64,000 nucleotides of DNA, taken from assembly GCF_964059955.1 (NCBI RefSeq), contig NZ_OZ060924.1, positions 124,001-188,000 on the forward strand, written 5' to 3'. Positions within the stretch are counted from its first letter, which is position 1; each line of letters opens with the position of its first letter. The DNA comes from Sodalis-like secondary symbiont of Drepanosiphum platanoidis (GTDB lineage: Bacteria > Pseudomonadota > Gammaproteobacteria > Enterobacterales > Enterobacteriaceae). A program made the translations under genes and the position numbers. Positions 21,472 to 30,475 of this stretch are shown here, piece after piece. The notes under the pieces were generated by a model, which saw only the letters and a list, made by a program, of their open reading frames with translations, was not told where the DNA came from and made no database searches.

Positions 21472-21681
21472 TTATTTAAAAAATCTATTACATCTAATTA
21501 TTCTAAGAAAAATTAAATATAAACCTTTTATTATTCCAAATTTATTAATTGATTCAATACTATATTGAGAACAAGTTGGATTAAAAATACATCTAGATTT
21601 TAAAAATGGACTAATAATTATTTGATATATTTTAATAAAAAAAATAAATATTTTTTTTATTAAAAATAATATTGATTCCAT
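21472..21681 (-). CDS. yidD: Membrane protein insertion efficiency factor YidD
   Basis: Small inner-membrane-associated protein thought to help YidC-dependent insertion. 69 aa (E. coli 85). The conserved cysteine core is intact: IYQIIISPFL, CIFNPTCSQYSIESI and FGIIKGLYLI, then IIRCNRF. The family's C-terminal tail, with HPGG and a DPVP-like segment, is missing, so the protein is shortened after the last conserved Cys. The ATG at 21681 lies inside the 3' end of rnpA, a 22-bp overlap that is common for these genes. It sits between rnpA and yidC. Confidence 0.9.
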   Translation of the reverse strand: MESILFLIKKIFIFFIKIYQIIISPFLKSRCIFNPTCSQYSIESINKFGIIKGLYLIFLRIIRCNRFFK

Positions 21682-21994
21682 AATATTTCTAATATTTTAA
21701 ATATATGTTTATTTTTTATATTTTTTAATTTTGAATTTATTTTAATAATAAAATCCATATTTGGTAAATTATTTTTTTTAATTCTAAAACTTTCTCTTAC
21801 TATTCTTTTGAATTTATTTCTATTAAATGACTTATTAATATATTTTTTACTAACACAAATTCCAATTCTTGGATTTTTAATATTATTTTTTTTTCCATAA
21901 ATACAAATATTTTTTTTTATTTTAAATTTTTTACAAAAAAAAAATAATTTTTTTTAATTAAACGAAATTTTTTATTAAAAGATAAATTAGACAT
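21660..21994 (-). CDS. rnpA: Ribonuclease P protein component, frameshifted in a poly-A/T run
   Basis: The protein cofactor of RNase P, which matures tRNA 5' ends. The ATG at 21994 opens MSNLSFNKKFRLIKKNYFFF. The frame then hits TAA at 21919-21917 after 25 codons. The break follows ten consecutive T on the coding strand (21944-21935). With one more T the frame runs on to TAA at 21662-21660 and gives about 111 aa (E. coli 119). The restored part contains NPRIGICVSKKYI and NRNKFKRIVRESFR, the RNR signature, then NLPNMDFI. Position between rpmH and yidD confirms identity. It could be rescued by polymerase slippage, be a sequencing error or be a true pseudogene; as the gene is normally essential, one of the first two is likelier. 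Confidence 0.85.
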
Positions 21995-22004
21995 TTTAAA
22001 AAAT

Positions 22005-22148
22005 TTATTTAGTAGATATTGTTAATTGAAATCTTTTTTTTGCTCTACGACGAGATAAAATTTTTCTTCCATTTTTTGTTTTCATTCTAGCTCTAAATCC
22101 ATGATTTCTTTTTTTTTTTAAAATAGATGGTTGAAATGTACGTTTCAT
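22005..22148 (-). CDS. rpmH: 50S ribosomal protein L34
   Basis: A 47-aa basic protein of the large ribosomal subunit (E. coli 46). It starts [20 protein letters not shown] and continues with [19 protein letters not shown]; almost every position of the E. coli protein is recognisable, with a short Gln-Leu-Thr-Ile-Ser-Thr-Lys tail. The ATG is at 22148. It is first in rpmH-rnpA-yidD-yidC-mnmE, 10 bp before rnpA. In E. coli dnaA lies divergently next to rpmH; here the next gene is rho. Confidence 0.96.
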   Translation of the reverse strand: MKRTFQPSILKKKRNHGFRARMKTKNGRKILSRRRAKKRFQLTISTK

Positions 22149-22687
22149 ATATTGCCTAAAATTAATTATTATATTAAAATTTTTTATAATTTTATTTTTA
22201 TATAAAATATATAAAAATAAAATAATTATTAATTTTTTATTAAAATTTATATAAAATTAATATAATAATATTTATTTTATTAAAAATAAAAATTTTTAAA
22301 ATTTTTTAATAAAAAATAATTTATAATTAATAATTAAATATTAATTTTTTTAAAAAAATTATATATTTTTTTTAAATAAAATTATATTATATATAATTTG
22401 TATTAAAGTGCAAGGAAGTATATTATTTATTATATATAATTTTAATTATATTTTTATAAAAATATTTTATATTAAATAAAATTTAAAATAAAATATTTTT
22501 ATTAAATAATTAAATTTATATACTAGAAATTTATAAACAAATGTGATAAAATAATTTGCTTATTTTTTATAAAATTAAATATATTTTTAATTTTTAATTT
22601 AATGATTTAAATAAAACTTTATTTGTACTCAATTATATATAAAATATTTAGTACTTTGATATACTTCAAGTTTAAGAACCCACCATT
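22149..22687. other. Divergent rpmH/rho spacer with the rho leader
   Basis: About 540 bp. No dnaA or dnaN is present, although these flank rpmH in many gammaproteobacteria. Most of it is A/T-only, but GC-containing islands stand out: one near 22405-22425 (GTGCAAGGAAGTA), one near 22535-22560 (ATAAACAAATGTGATAAA, only loosely like a DnaA box) and the rho leader at 22655-22687. Promoters for both genes must lie here, but none is convincing. Confidence 0.5.
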
Positions 22688-22741
22688 ATGAATCTTACCG
22701 AATTAAAAAATATGCCGGTTTCTGAATTAATTGTTCTCGGC
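22655..22741 (+). promoter_or_regulatory. Conserved rho leader and start region
   Basis: The leader reads CTTCAAGTTTAAGAACCCAC just before CATTATG. From memory the E. coli rho leader has CTTCAAGTTCGAGAACCCAC before GATTATG. The first 22 codons retain ACC, CCG, CTC, GGC and GGG, which are rare elsewhere in this window. GCCG at 22714-22717 can pair with CGGC at 22738-22741. Conservation at synonymous and untranslated positions suggests an RNA-level role, plausibly the autogenous control of rho. Confidence 0.6.
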
Positions 22742-23947
22742 GGAAATATGGGGCAAGAAAATCTTGCTCGTATGCGTAAACAAGATATTATTTTTTCTAT
22801 TTTAAAACAACATGCAAAAATTGGAGAAGATATTTTTGGAAATGGTGTTTTAGAAATTCTTCAAGATGGATTTGGTTTTCTTAGATCTAGTGATAGTTCA
22901 TATTTAGCTGGACCAGATGATATTTATGTTTCTCCTAGTCAAATAAGAAGATTTAATTTACGTACTGGAGATACAATTTCTGGGAAAATTAGACCTCCAA
23001 AAGAAGGAGAGCGTTATTTTGCTTTACTTAAAGTTAATGAAGTAAATTATGATAAACCAGAAAATTCTAGAAATAAAATACTTTTTGAAAATTTGACTCC
23101 TTTACATGCAAATTCTAGATTAAGGATGGAAAGAGGTAATGGATCAACAGAAGATTTAACTGCAAGAGTATTAGATCTTGCATCACCAATTGGTAGAGGA
23201 CAAAGAGGATTAATAGTTGCTCCACCAAAAGCAGGAAAAACTATTTTATTACAAAATATTGCACAAAGTGTTGCATATAATCATCCTGATTGTGTATTAA
23301 TGGTATTATTGATTGATGAACGTCCAGAAGAAGTAACAGAAATGCATAGATTAGTTAAAGGAGAAGTAATTGCTTCTACTTTTGATGAACCATCTTCTAG
23401 GCATGTACAAGTTTCTGAAATGGTTATAGAAAAAGCTAAAAGATTAGTAGAACATAAAAAAGATGTAATTATTTTATTAGATTCTATTACAAGATTAGCA
23501 CGTGCATATAATACAGTAGTACCAGCATCTGGTAAAGTATTAACTGGAGGAGTAGATGCTAATGCTTTACATAGACCTAAACGTTTCTTTGGTGCAGCAA
23601 GAAATATGGAAGAAGGAGGAAGTTTAACAATTATTGCTACAGCTCTTATTGATACTGGTTCTAAAATGGATGAAGTAATTTATGAAGAATTTAAAGGAAC
23701 AGGTAATATGGAATTACATCTTTCACGTAAAATTTCTGAAAAACGTGTATTTCCAGCTATTGATTATAATAGATCAGGAACACGTAAAGAAGAATTACTT
23801 TCTACACAAAATGAATTACAAAAAATGTGGATTTTAAGAAAAATTATTCATCCAATGAATGAAATTAATGCAATGGAATTTTTAATTAATAAATTATCTA
23901 TGAGTAAAACAAATGATAAATTTTTTGAAATGATGAAAAGATCTTAA
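22688..23947 (+). CDS. rho: Transcription termination factor Rho
   Basis: Hexameric RNA helicase that ends transcription at C-rich, untranslated sites. 419 aa, identical in length to E. coli and the most conserved protein in the window. Cold-shock-like RNA-binding domain at about 48-125 ([22 protein letters not shown]), Walker A PPKAGKT near residue 180, Walker [17 protein letters not shown], the Q-loop [26 protein letters not shown] region and the R-loop. Retention in a genome with almost no C is notable, because rut sites need C-rich RNA. Start ATG at 22688 inside a conserved leader. Confidence 0.98.
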   Translation: MNLTELKNMPVSELIVLGGNMGQENLARMRKQDIIFSILKQHAKIGEDIFGNGVLEILQDGFGFLRSSDSSYLAGPDDIYVSPSQIRRFNLRTGDTISGKIRPPKEGERYFALLKVNEVNYDKPENSRNKILFENLTPLHANSRLRMERGNGSTEDLTARVLDLASPIGRGQRGLIVAPPKAGKTILLQNIAQSVAYNHPDCVLMVLLIDERPEEVTEMHRLVKGEVIASTFDEPSSRHVQVSEMVIEKAKRLVEHKKDVIILLDSITRLARAYNTVVPASGKVLTGGVDANALHRPKRFFGAARNMEEGGSLTIIATALIDTGSKMDEVIYEEFKGTGNMELHLSRKISEKRVFPAIDYNRSGTRKEELLSTQNELQKMWILRKIIHPMNEINAMEFLINKLSMSKTNDKFFEMMKRS

Positions 23948-23979
23948 TTTTTAATTAAATTTATAAATTTAATTAAAAA
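23948..23979 (+). terminator. Palindrome directly after the rho stop codon
   Basis: A perfect 16-bp arm palindrome with no loop begins at the base after the rho TAA. Its position suggests the 3' end of the rho message, either a terminator or a stabilising hairpin. All pairs are A-T. Confidence 0.5.
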
Positions 23980-24349
23980 AAATAAATAAAATTTTATAAA
24001 AATATTTAATAAATAAAATTTATTTAAAATTTTATAAATTTTATAAAAAAATAAAATTAATTAATATTAAAATTATATAAAATAATTAAAATAAAAATTT
24101 ATTAAAAATATTTTATTATAATTAAAAAATTATTATTAATTAATAATAATTTTTTAATATATAAATTATTTATTTTTTAAATTTTTAATATTTATACATA
24201 TAATTATTTTAATTTATTTTTATAATAAATAATTTTTTAATTTTAATAAAAATAAATATTTTATAAATTTATTTTAATAAATTATTAATTTTTTATACAA
24301 AAACTTTAATTTAAATATATTAATATATATAATTCTCATAAAATTAAAT
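23980..24349. other. Spacer between rho and rnt
   Basis: About 370 bp of almost pure A/T between two plus-strand genes. No coding or RNA signature is visible. It holds the perfect palindrome at 24121-24158, listed separately. Confidence 0.5.
24121..24158. repeat. Perfect 19-bp arm palindrome
   Basis: Bases 24121-24139 and 24140-24158 are exact reverse complements with no spacer, centred on TTAA. It lies mid-spacer, 173 bp after rho and 190 bp before rnt, so neither a terminator nor an operator is clearly indicated. Confidence 0.65.
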
Positions 24350-25006
24350 ATGATTATAAATAATATAAATAATATTCGTAATAGATTTAGAGGATTTTAT
24401 CCAGTTATAATTGATATAGAAACTGCTGGATTTGATCCAAATAATAATCCATTATTAGAAATAGCAGCAATTACTATAAAAATGAATAAATATGGATGGA
24501 TTTCAATAGATAATATAATTCATTTTCATATTAAACCTTTTTCTGGATCTTTTTTAAAAAAAGAAGCATTAGAATTTAATAAAATAGATCCAAATAATCC
24601 ATTAAGAGGTGCTGTAAAAGAAATTACAGCAATTTCTAAAATTTTTAAAATTATTAATAAAGAATTAAAAAATCAATTATGTAATAAAGCAATTGTTGTT
24701 GCTCATAATGCTTCATTTGATCATAGTTTTTTAATGGCTGCTATTACAAGAGTAAATATAAAAAATAATCCATTTCATCCTTTTACAATGTTTGATACTG
24801 CAACTTTAAGTGGAATACTTTTAGGTCAAACTGTTTTATCTAAAGCATGTATAGTAGCTGGAATTAATTTTAATAATTCAGAAGCTCATTCAGCTTTATA
24901 TGATGCTCTTCGTACTGCTGAATTATTTTCTGAATTAGTAAATAAATGGAAAAAATTTGGAGGATGGCCTATTTCTTTTTTTTCAAAAAATAAAAAAAAT
25001 AAATAA
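24350..25006 (+). CDS. rnt: Ribonuclease T
   Basis: A DEDD-family 3'-5' exoribonuclease that trims tRNA 3' ends and matures 5S and 23S rRNA. 218 aa (E. coli 215). Catalytic residues are present: Asp22 and Glu24 in [11 protein letters not shown], Asp in [13 protein letters not shown], and His and Asp in [15 protein letters not shown]. The dimer-specific [16 protein letters not shown] and the basic patch are also visible. tRNA genes here lack an encoded CCA, so end trimming matters. It is convergent with grxD; in E. coli the two are separated only by lhr, missing here. Confidence 0.95.
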   Translation: MIINNINNIRNRFRGFYPVIIDIETAGFDPNNNPLLEIAAITIKMNKYGWISIDNIIHFHIKPFSGSFLKKEALEFNKIDPNNPLRGAVKEITAISKIFKIINKELKNQLCNKAIVVAHNASFDHSFLMAAITRVNIKNNPFHPFTMFDTATLSGILLGQTVLSKACIVAGINFNNSEAHSALYDALRTAELFSELVNKWKKFGGWPISFFSKNKKNK

Positions 25007-25032
25007 AATTTTTATATTTTTTATAAAATTTT

Positions 25033-25077
25033 TTAATCTTTTAAAAAAATTTTTATACTATTTTTTTAAAAGATTAA
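25033..25077. terminator. Bidirectional terminator between rnt and grxD
   Basis: Exact 18-bp inverted repeat (25033-25050 with 25060-25077), loop TTTTATACT. Each arm includes one G-C pair and a run of seven A or T. The right arm overlaps the last codons of grxD. Placement in a 51-bp convergent spacer makes a shared terminator the natural reading. Confidence 0.7.
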
Positions 25078-25366
25078 ATAATGTATTATTTTTATGCATT
25101 TCTGTAACAATATCACATCCACCAATTAATTTTCCAGAAATCCATAATTGTGGAAAAGTAGGCCATTGTGAAAAAATTGGTAATTCTAATCTAATATCTT
25201 GATGATCTAATACATCTATATATGCAAATTTTATATTATAAGTAGAAATTATTTTAGAAACTTTAGCAGAAAAACCACAAAGTGGAATTTTAGGAGATCC
25301 TTTCATATATAATATTATGAAATTTTTTGAAATTTGTTTTTTTATTTTTTTTATTGTTAAATTCAC
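25058..25366 (-). CDS. grxD: Monothiol glutaredoxin GrxD
   Basis: A CGFS-type glutaredoxin that binds and transfers [2Fe-2S] clusters. 102 aa (E. coli 115, the tail is shorter). Landmarks: ILYMKGSPKIPLCGFS with the active Cys30, FAYIDVLDHQDIRLELP, the WPTFPQLWISGKLIGG glutathione-binding segment and CDIVTEMHKN. The start is GTG at 25366 with AAGGA upstream; the E. coli protein aligns from about this point. It probably serves iron-sulfur cluster assembly. Confidence 0.95.
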   Translation of the reverse strand: MNLTIKKIKKQISKNFIILYMKGSPKIPLCGFSAKVSKIISTYNIKFAYIDVLDHQDIRLELPIFSQWPTFPQLWISGKLIGGCDIVTEMHKNNTLFNLLKK

Positions 25367-25460
25367 TTATTAATCCTTAATTAATATTATAATTAAATTT
25401 TATTTTTATATATTTTTTAAAAATATTAAATAAAATTTATTTATTATTTAATAAATATTA

Positions 25461-26222
25461 TTATAAACATTCTTGTATATTATTTATTATAGATATAAAA
25501 TTATTAATTTCAAGTGAAGATTTTCCAATTAAAAATCCATTAATATCTTTTTGAAAAAATAAATCTTTTACATTATCAATGTTAACAGATCCACCATATT
25601 GAATAATAATACTTTCTGATATTTTTTTATCATATTTTTTTATATATTTTCTTATATTTTTATGAACTTTTTGTATATGTTCTTTATTAGCTGCATGTCC
25701 AGTTCCTATGGCCCAAATTGGTTCATATGCTATAACAATATTTTTAAAAAATTTTATACCTAAATTATTAATTATACAAGAAATTTGATTTATACATGTT
25801 TGTATACTTTTATTAGAAATATATTCTTTTATATTTTCCCCAACACATAAAATAGGAGTAATATTATTTTTAATTAAAATATTAAATTTTTTTGAAATAT
25901 ATTCATAATTTTCTTTATGAAAATTTCTTCTCTCAGAATGACCAATAATAGAATATTTTACTCCAATATCTTTTAACATCTTAGCAGAAATTTCACCAGT
26001 AAAAGATCCATTTTCATGGATATCAACATTTTGTGAACAAAGAAAAATATTTTTTTTTCCTATAATTTTTTTTAAAATATTTAAATATATTATTGGAGGT
26101 GCAATAGCTATATTAATATTTTTAACATTATTAAATTTATTATATAAATTTTTTACATATTTTGTTAAAATATTTTCATTTCCATTTAATTTCCAATTAG
26201 CAACAATTAATGGAATTTTCAT
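25461..26222 (-). CDS. tpiA: Triosephosphate isomerase
   Basis: Interconverts dihydroxyacetone phosphate and glyceraldehyde 3-phosphate. 253 aa (E. coli 255). Catalytic elements are all present: Lys in VANWKLNGN (residue 11), His in SIIGHSERR, Glu in IAYEPIWAIGTG (loop 6 follows), and the phosphate-binding IQYGGSVN. The ATG at 26222 follows AAGGAAC. It lies downstream of tsgA on the minus strand, separated by 108 bp. Confidence 0.97.
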   Translation of the reverse strand: MKIPLIVANWKLNGNENILTKYVKNLYNKFNNVKNINIAIAPPIIYLNILKKIIGKKNIFLCSQNVDIHENGSFTGEISAKMLKDIGVKYSIIGHSERRNFHKENYEYISKKFNILIKNNITPILCVGENIKEYISNKSIQTCINQISCIINNLGIKFFKNIVIAYEPIWAIGTGHAANKEHIQKVHKNIRKYIKKYDKKISESIIIQYGGSVNIDNVKDLFFQKDINGFLIGKSSLEINNFISIINNIQECL

Positions 26223-26330
26223 ATAAAGTTCCTTATAAATTATTTATATATATTATAATTTATTTTTAATTTTTTATTAAAAATTTTAAATATTTTAAAT
26301 AAAATAAATTTTTATTAAAATTTTTTAAAA

Positions 26331-27509
26331 TTATTTATTAATTTTATAATAACTAAAAAAACCAAGTGTTAAACATAATAAAAATACTATTATATATAAT
26401 ATATTTGATATATATAATGCTGATTTAATTCCAAAATTATATACAAAAGGACCTGTTATTATAAATGTTAACATAGTTCCAATAGTTCCAAAAATTAAAA
26501 TCATATTAACAATTATTGGAGATACTACTTTAGTTTGTTGTGATCCAAGTGTAATTATAGTTGTATATATAGAACTTGAAAAAAAACCTAAAAAACAAAG
26601 ATAACTTGGAAACATACATAAATTTGTAGAATTAATTAAAAGATATATAATATATGAAGATATAGCAGTTAATATTGTAATAGTATATTGAAGATTAAAA
26701 TAACGTAATAATATACTAAATACCCACATACCTATCATGTAAGAAGTCCAAAAATAACTTACTAATCTACTTGAATATTCCATTTTTACATTAAATTGAG
26801 ATGTAACATATAAAGGAAGCCAAGAAATTAAACTTAATTGACCAAGAATATAACATAATGCAGATATAGATAATAAAATTATAGGAAAACCTAATTTTTC
26901 TTTAAAAGAAAATATAAATTTTAATTTAATTTTATTTTTTTTTTCTATAAAAGAAAAATCAGAAAAAATTGTTAAAATAAAAATAATAAAATATATTAAA
27001 GTAATACATATATAAATCCAATACCATTGGATATGATGTGAAATAAATATTCCTCCTAATATTGGAAATAAAGTACCAGCCATACTAAAAAAAGAATCTG
27101 TTAATAATAATTTTGATCCTCTAATTTTTCCTTTATATAAAATTGTAATTAAATAAGTTCCAATTGACATAGTTATTCCACTAACTAATCCAAAAATAAA
27201 CATAGAAATAGAAAATAAAATTAAATTTTTTGCTAAAATTAAATTAATTGTAGAAACTACCATTAATATAAATCCAAATATTAATTCTTTTTTTAAAGAT
27301 ATTTTTTCCATTAACCAAGAATTAATAAAAATTGCTGTTAAAATACCTGCATTTAAAAAAGTAAATGTATTGCTCATTTTTGAAATAGATAAATTAAAAT
27401 AATTTGCAACATTTTCAAGTATTATTCCTGTTACAATAACTAATGCACCAGTTAATCCATATGATAAAAAACTAATCCAAGTTAATTTTAATAAATTGTT
27501 TTTATTCAT
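26331..27509 (-). CDS. tsgA: Major facilitator superfamily transporter TsgA
   Basis: Twelve-helix MFS protein, 392 aa (E. coli TsgA 393). It aligns throughout: LTWISFLSYGLTGALVIVTG, SKMSNTFTFLNAGI, GLVSGITMSIGTYL, LLLTDSFFSMAGTLFPIL, LCYILGQLSLISWLPLY, GFFSSSIYTTIITLGSQQTKV and GTIGTMLTFIITGP. TsgA has no firmly known substrate; the E. coli name derives from a tellurite and selenite phenotype. Retention in a minimal genome suggests a real nutrient or efflux role. Start ATG with GGA upstream; divergent from cysS. Confidence 0.93.
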   Translation of the reverse strand: MNKNNLLKLTWISFLSYGLTGALVIVTGIILENVANYFNLSISKMSNTFTFLNAGILTAIFINSWLMEKISLKKELIFGFILMVVSTINLILAKNLILFSISMFIFGLVSGITMSIGTYLITILYKGKIRGSKLLLTDSFFSMAGTLFPILGGIFISHHIQWYWIYICITLIYFIIFILTIFSDFSFIEKKNKIKLKFIFSFKEKLGFPIILLSISALCYILGQLSLISWLPLYVTSQFNVKMEYSSRLVSYFWTSYMIGMWVFSILLRYFNLQYTITILTAISSYIIYLLINSTNLCMFPSYLCFLGFFSSSIYTTIITLGSQQTKVVSPIIVNMILIFGTIGTMLTFIITGPFVYNFGIKSALYISNILYIIVFLLCLTLGFFSYYKINK

Positions 27510-27946
27510 TTAATTTCCATTAAATTATTTATTAATTTTTAAAAAAAATAATTATTTTTATATTAATTTTATATTAAAAATATTAAAATATTATTTACAT
27601 AAAAAATAATTAAAATTATATTTAATATAATATTTTTAAGTTATATATATTTTTTTATAAAATTCATAAATTAGTTGAAAATATTTTTTATTAAAAATTT
27701 TTTATATATTTGATATATAAATTATTTTAATTAAATATATTAACATATTTTATATTTTAATAAAATTTGAATTATTAGATATTTTTTATAAAAAAAATAT
27801 ATTAATCTTAATTATTTATAAAAATTTTATTTATATAAAAAATATATATTTTTAATTAAAAATTAATTATATTTTTTATTAAAAATTTTTTATATATTAA
27901 TATATTAATTTTTTAAAAAAATAATTATTTTATATAGGAGTATTTT
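27510..27946. other. Divergent tsgA/cysS spacer
   Basis: A 437-bp A/T-rich spacer that must hold both promoters. I see the cysS ribosome site (AGGAG at 27937) but no convincing -35/-10 pair. No RNA gene or coding remnant is recognisable. Confidence 0.45.
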
Positions 27947-29314
27947 ATGTTAAAAATTTTTAATACACTAACTAAAAAAAAAGAAAAATTTAAATCAATA
28001 TATTCAAAAATTGTTAATATATATGTATGTGGTGTAACTGTATATGATTTATGTCATATTGGTCATGGAAGAACTTTTGTAATTTTTGATATGATAGTTC
28101 GTTATTTTAATTATATTGGATATAAAGTTAATTATATAAGAAATATAACTGATATTGAAGATAAAATAATAATACAATCAAATAAATTAAAAAAAAATAT
28201 TTATCAATTAACAAATGATATGATTTATGAAATGCATAAAGATTTTGATAAATTAAATATACTTAGACCAACTTTTGAACCTAGAGCTACTAATAATATA
28301 AAATATATAATTAAAATTATTAAAATATTATTAAAAAATAAAAAAGCATATATAGCTCCAGATGGAAATGTATTTTTTTCAGTTTCTAGTCAAAAAAATT
28401 ATGGTAATTTATCAAAACAAAACATTTTTAAATTAAAAGAAGGAATTAGAATAAAAAAAAATTTTAATAAAAAAAATTTTAAAGATTTTATTTTATGGAA
28501 ATTATCTCCTTTACAAGAACCTAGTTGGGATTCACCATGGGGAAATGGACGTCCTGGTTGGCATATAGAATGTTCTTCTATAAATTATAAGTATTTTAAT
28601 TCTCATTGTGATATACATGGAGGAGGATCAGATTTAATTTTTCCTCATCATGAAAATGAAATAGCACAATCATTTTCTATAAAAAATAAATCTTGTGTAA
28701 ATTTTTGGATTCATAGTGGTACTATTATTAATAATAATAAAAAAATGTCTAAATCATTAGGAAATTTTTTATATTTAAGAAATATAATGAAAAAATATCA
28801 TCCTGAAGTTATAAGATATTTTTTTATGTCATCACATTATAGAAATAATATTTCTTATAAAGAAAATGAATTAATTAAATCACAAAATTCTTTAAAAAAA
28901 CTCTATACTGTATTAAATAATACAAATACAAATATTAAACCTTTTGGAGGAGATATTTTTATTAAAGAATTTAATAAATCTATGAATAATGATTTTAATA
29001 CTCCACAAGCATATTGTGTTTTATTTAAATTAGTAAAAAAAATTAATTATATGAAAAAAAAAGAATCAAAGTTAATAAATGGTTTATCATCTACTTTAAA
29101 ATATCTTGGTCAAATTCTTGGTATTTTTAAAGAAAATCCAAAAAATTTTTTAAAAAATTTTACAAAAAAAAATAATAAATATATAATTAAATTAATTAAA
29201 CAACGTAATATTGCAAGAGAAAAATGTCAATGGGATATATCAGATAAATTAAGAAAAAAACTTTTATCTATGGGTATTTTTATTAAAGATAAATCATATA
29301 AAAAAAATATTTAA
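27947..29314 (+). CDS. cysS: Cysteinyl-tRNA synthetase
   Basis: Charges tRNA-Cys. 455 aa (E. coli 461). Signature elements: YVCGVTVYDLCHIGHGRTFV (first zinc Cys and HIGH motif), WHIECS, the zinc-binding HGGGSDLIFPHHENEIAQS and KMSKSLGNF near residue 268. The C-terminal anticodon domain ends REKCQWDISDKLRKKLLSMGI. Start ATG with AGGAG. It lies near lpxH and folD, as in E. coli, where ppiB and two small genes separate them. It is convergent with folD, 48 bp away. Confidence 0.96.
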   Translation: MLKIFNTLTKKKEKFKSIYSKIVNIYVCGVTVYDLCHIGHGRTFVIFDMIVRYFNYIGYKVNYIRNITDIEDKIIIQSNKLKKNIYQLTNDMIYEMHKDFDKLNILRPTFEPRATNNIKYIIKIIKILLKNKKAYIAPDGNVFFSVSSQKNYGNLSKQNIFKLKEGIRIKKNFNKKNFKDFILWKLSPLQEPSWDSPWGNGRPGWHIECSSINYKYFNSHCDIHGGGSDLIFPHHENEIAQSFSIKNKSCVNFWIHSGTIINNNKKMSKSLGNFLYLRNIMKKYHPEVIRYFFMSSHYRNNISYKENELIKSQNSLKKLYTVLNNTNTNIKPFGGDIFIKEFNKSMNNDFNTPQAYCVLFKLVKKINYMKKKESKLINGLSSTLKYLGQILGIFKENPKNFLKNFTKKNNKYIIKLIKQRNIAREKCQWDISDKLRKKLLSMGIFIKDKSYKKNI

Positions 29315-29362
29315 AGTATATTTATATATTTAAATTTATATAAAATTTTAATAATTTTTTAA

Positions 29363-30226
29363 TTAAAATTTATTATATTTTTCACAAATTAACAAAATAT
29401 TTTGAATTAATGAAATAACTGTCATTGGACCAATTCCTCCAGGAACAGGAGTAATATAAGAAACATTATTTATAGCATTTAAAAAATCAACATCTCCTAC
29501 TATTTTACCAGAATTTAATCTATTTATTCCTACATCTATTACAATAGCTCCTTTTTTAATCCAATATCCAGGAATAAAATTTGGTTTACCAACTGCTACA
29601 ATTAATAAATCAGCTTGTTTAATATGATATTTTAAATTATTAGTTAAACTATGTGTAATAGTAACTGTACACCCAGAAATTAATAATTCTAAACTCATTG
29701 GTTGTCCAACAATATTTGATTTTCCAACTATTACTGCATGCAATCTTGATATTTTTATTTTATAATATTTTATTAATGTTATAATTCCTAAAGGAGTACA
29801 TGGATGTATTATTGGATTATTTTGACATAATTTTCCAATATTATATGGATGTAAACCATCTACATCTTTATATGGAGATATTTTTTCAATAATATTATTT
29901 TTATTTATATGTTTTGGTAATGGATATTGAATAAGTATTCCATCAATATTTTTATTATTATTTAATTTATTTATTAATTTAATTAAATTATATTCATTTA
30001 TATTTTCAGATAAATTATAAATAATAGATTTTATTCCAACTTCATTACAAATTTTTTGTTTTTTTTTAATATAAATTTTTGAAGGAATATCATTTCCAAT
30101 AAGTATTGCTGCAAGAACAGGAATTTTTTTATTTTTTTTTATACGTTTATTAATTTTTTTAGTTATTTTATATTTAATTTTTTTAGATACATATTTACCA
30201 TCTAAAATTTTTTTATTTATTTTCAT
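29363..30226 (-). CDS. folD: Methylenetetrahydrofolate dehydrogenase/cyclohydrolase FolD
   Basis: Bifunctional enzyme that oxidises 5,10-methylene-THF and hydrolyses the product to 10-formyl-THF, feeding purine and formyl-Met synthesis. 287 aa (E. coli 288). Catalytic Lys lies in [12 protein letters not shown]; other landmarks are [26 protein letters not shown], the NADP-binding [12 protein letters not shown] and [14 protein letters not shown]. All functional motifs are intact. It follows lpxH on the minus strand across a 249-bp spacer. Confidence 0.96.
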   Translation of the reverse strand: MKINKKILDGKYVSKKIKYKITKKINKRIKKNKKIPVLAAILIGNDIPSKIYIKKKQKICNEVGIKSIIYNLSENINEYNLIKLINKLNNNKNIDGILIQYPLPKHINKNNIIEKISPYKDVDGLHPYNIGKLCQNNPIIHPCTPLGIITLIKYYKIKISRLHAVIVGKSNIVGQPMSLELLISGCTVTITHSLTNNLKYHIKQADLLIVAVGKPNFIPGYWIKKGAIVIDVGINRLNSGKIVGDVDFLNAINNVSYITPVPGGIGPMTVISLIQNILLICEKYNKF

Positions 30227-30475
30227 ACATAATCTTATTTGAGAAATAATTAAAATAAAATTTATATAATTTTATTTTAATTATTTAATTTAATAATTAT
30301 TAAATTAATATATTTATATTTTTTTAAAATTATTTTAAAAATTTAATTTTTTAATAAATATTAATAAATATAAATAATGTTTATTATTTAATAAATATTA
30401 AAATATTTTAAAATATATATATTTACATATATAAAAAATATTTTTTTTAATTAATAATAATTTTTTTATTATAAA

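Noticed and set aside
22149-22687. Possible replication origin next to rpmH
   Set aside because: dnaA is absent here, there is no cluster of DnaA boxes, and the nearest word (TTATAAACA) is a poor match. High A/T is general in all spacers and proves nothing.
24957-25202. Plus-strand frame spanning the rnt end and grxD
   Set aside because: It runs antisense through grxD and across the terminator hairpin; not a plausible gene.
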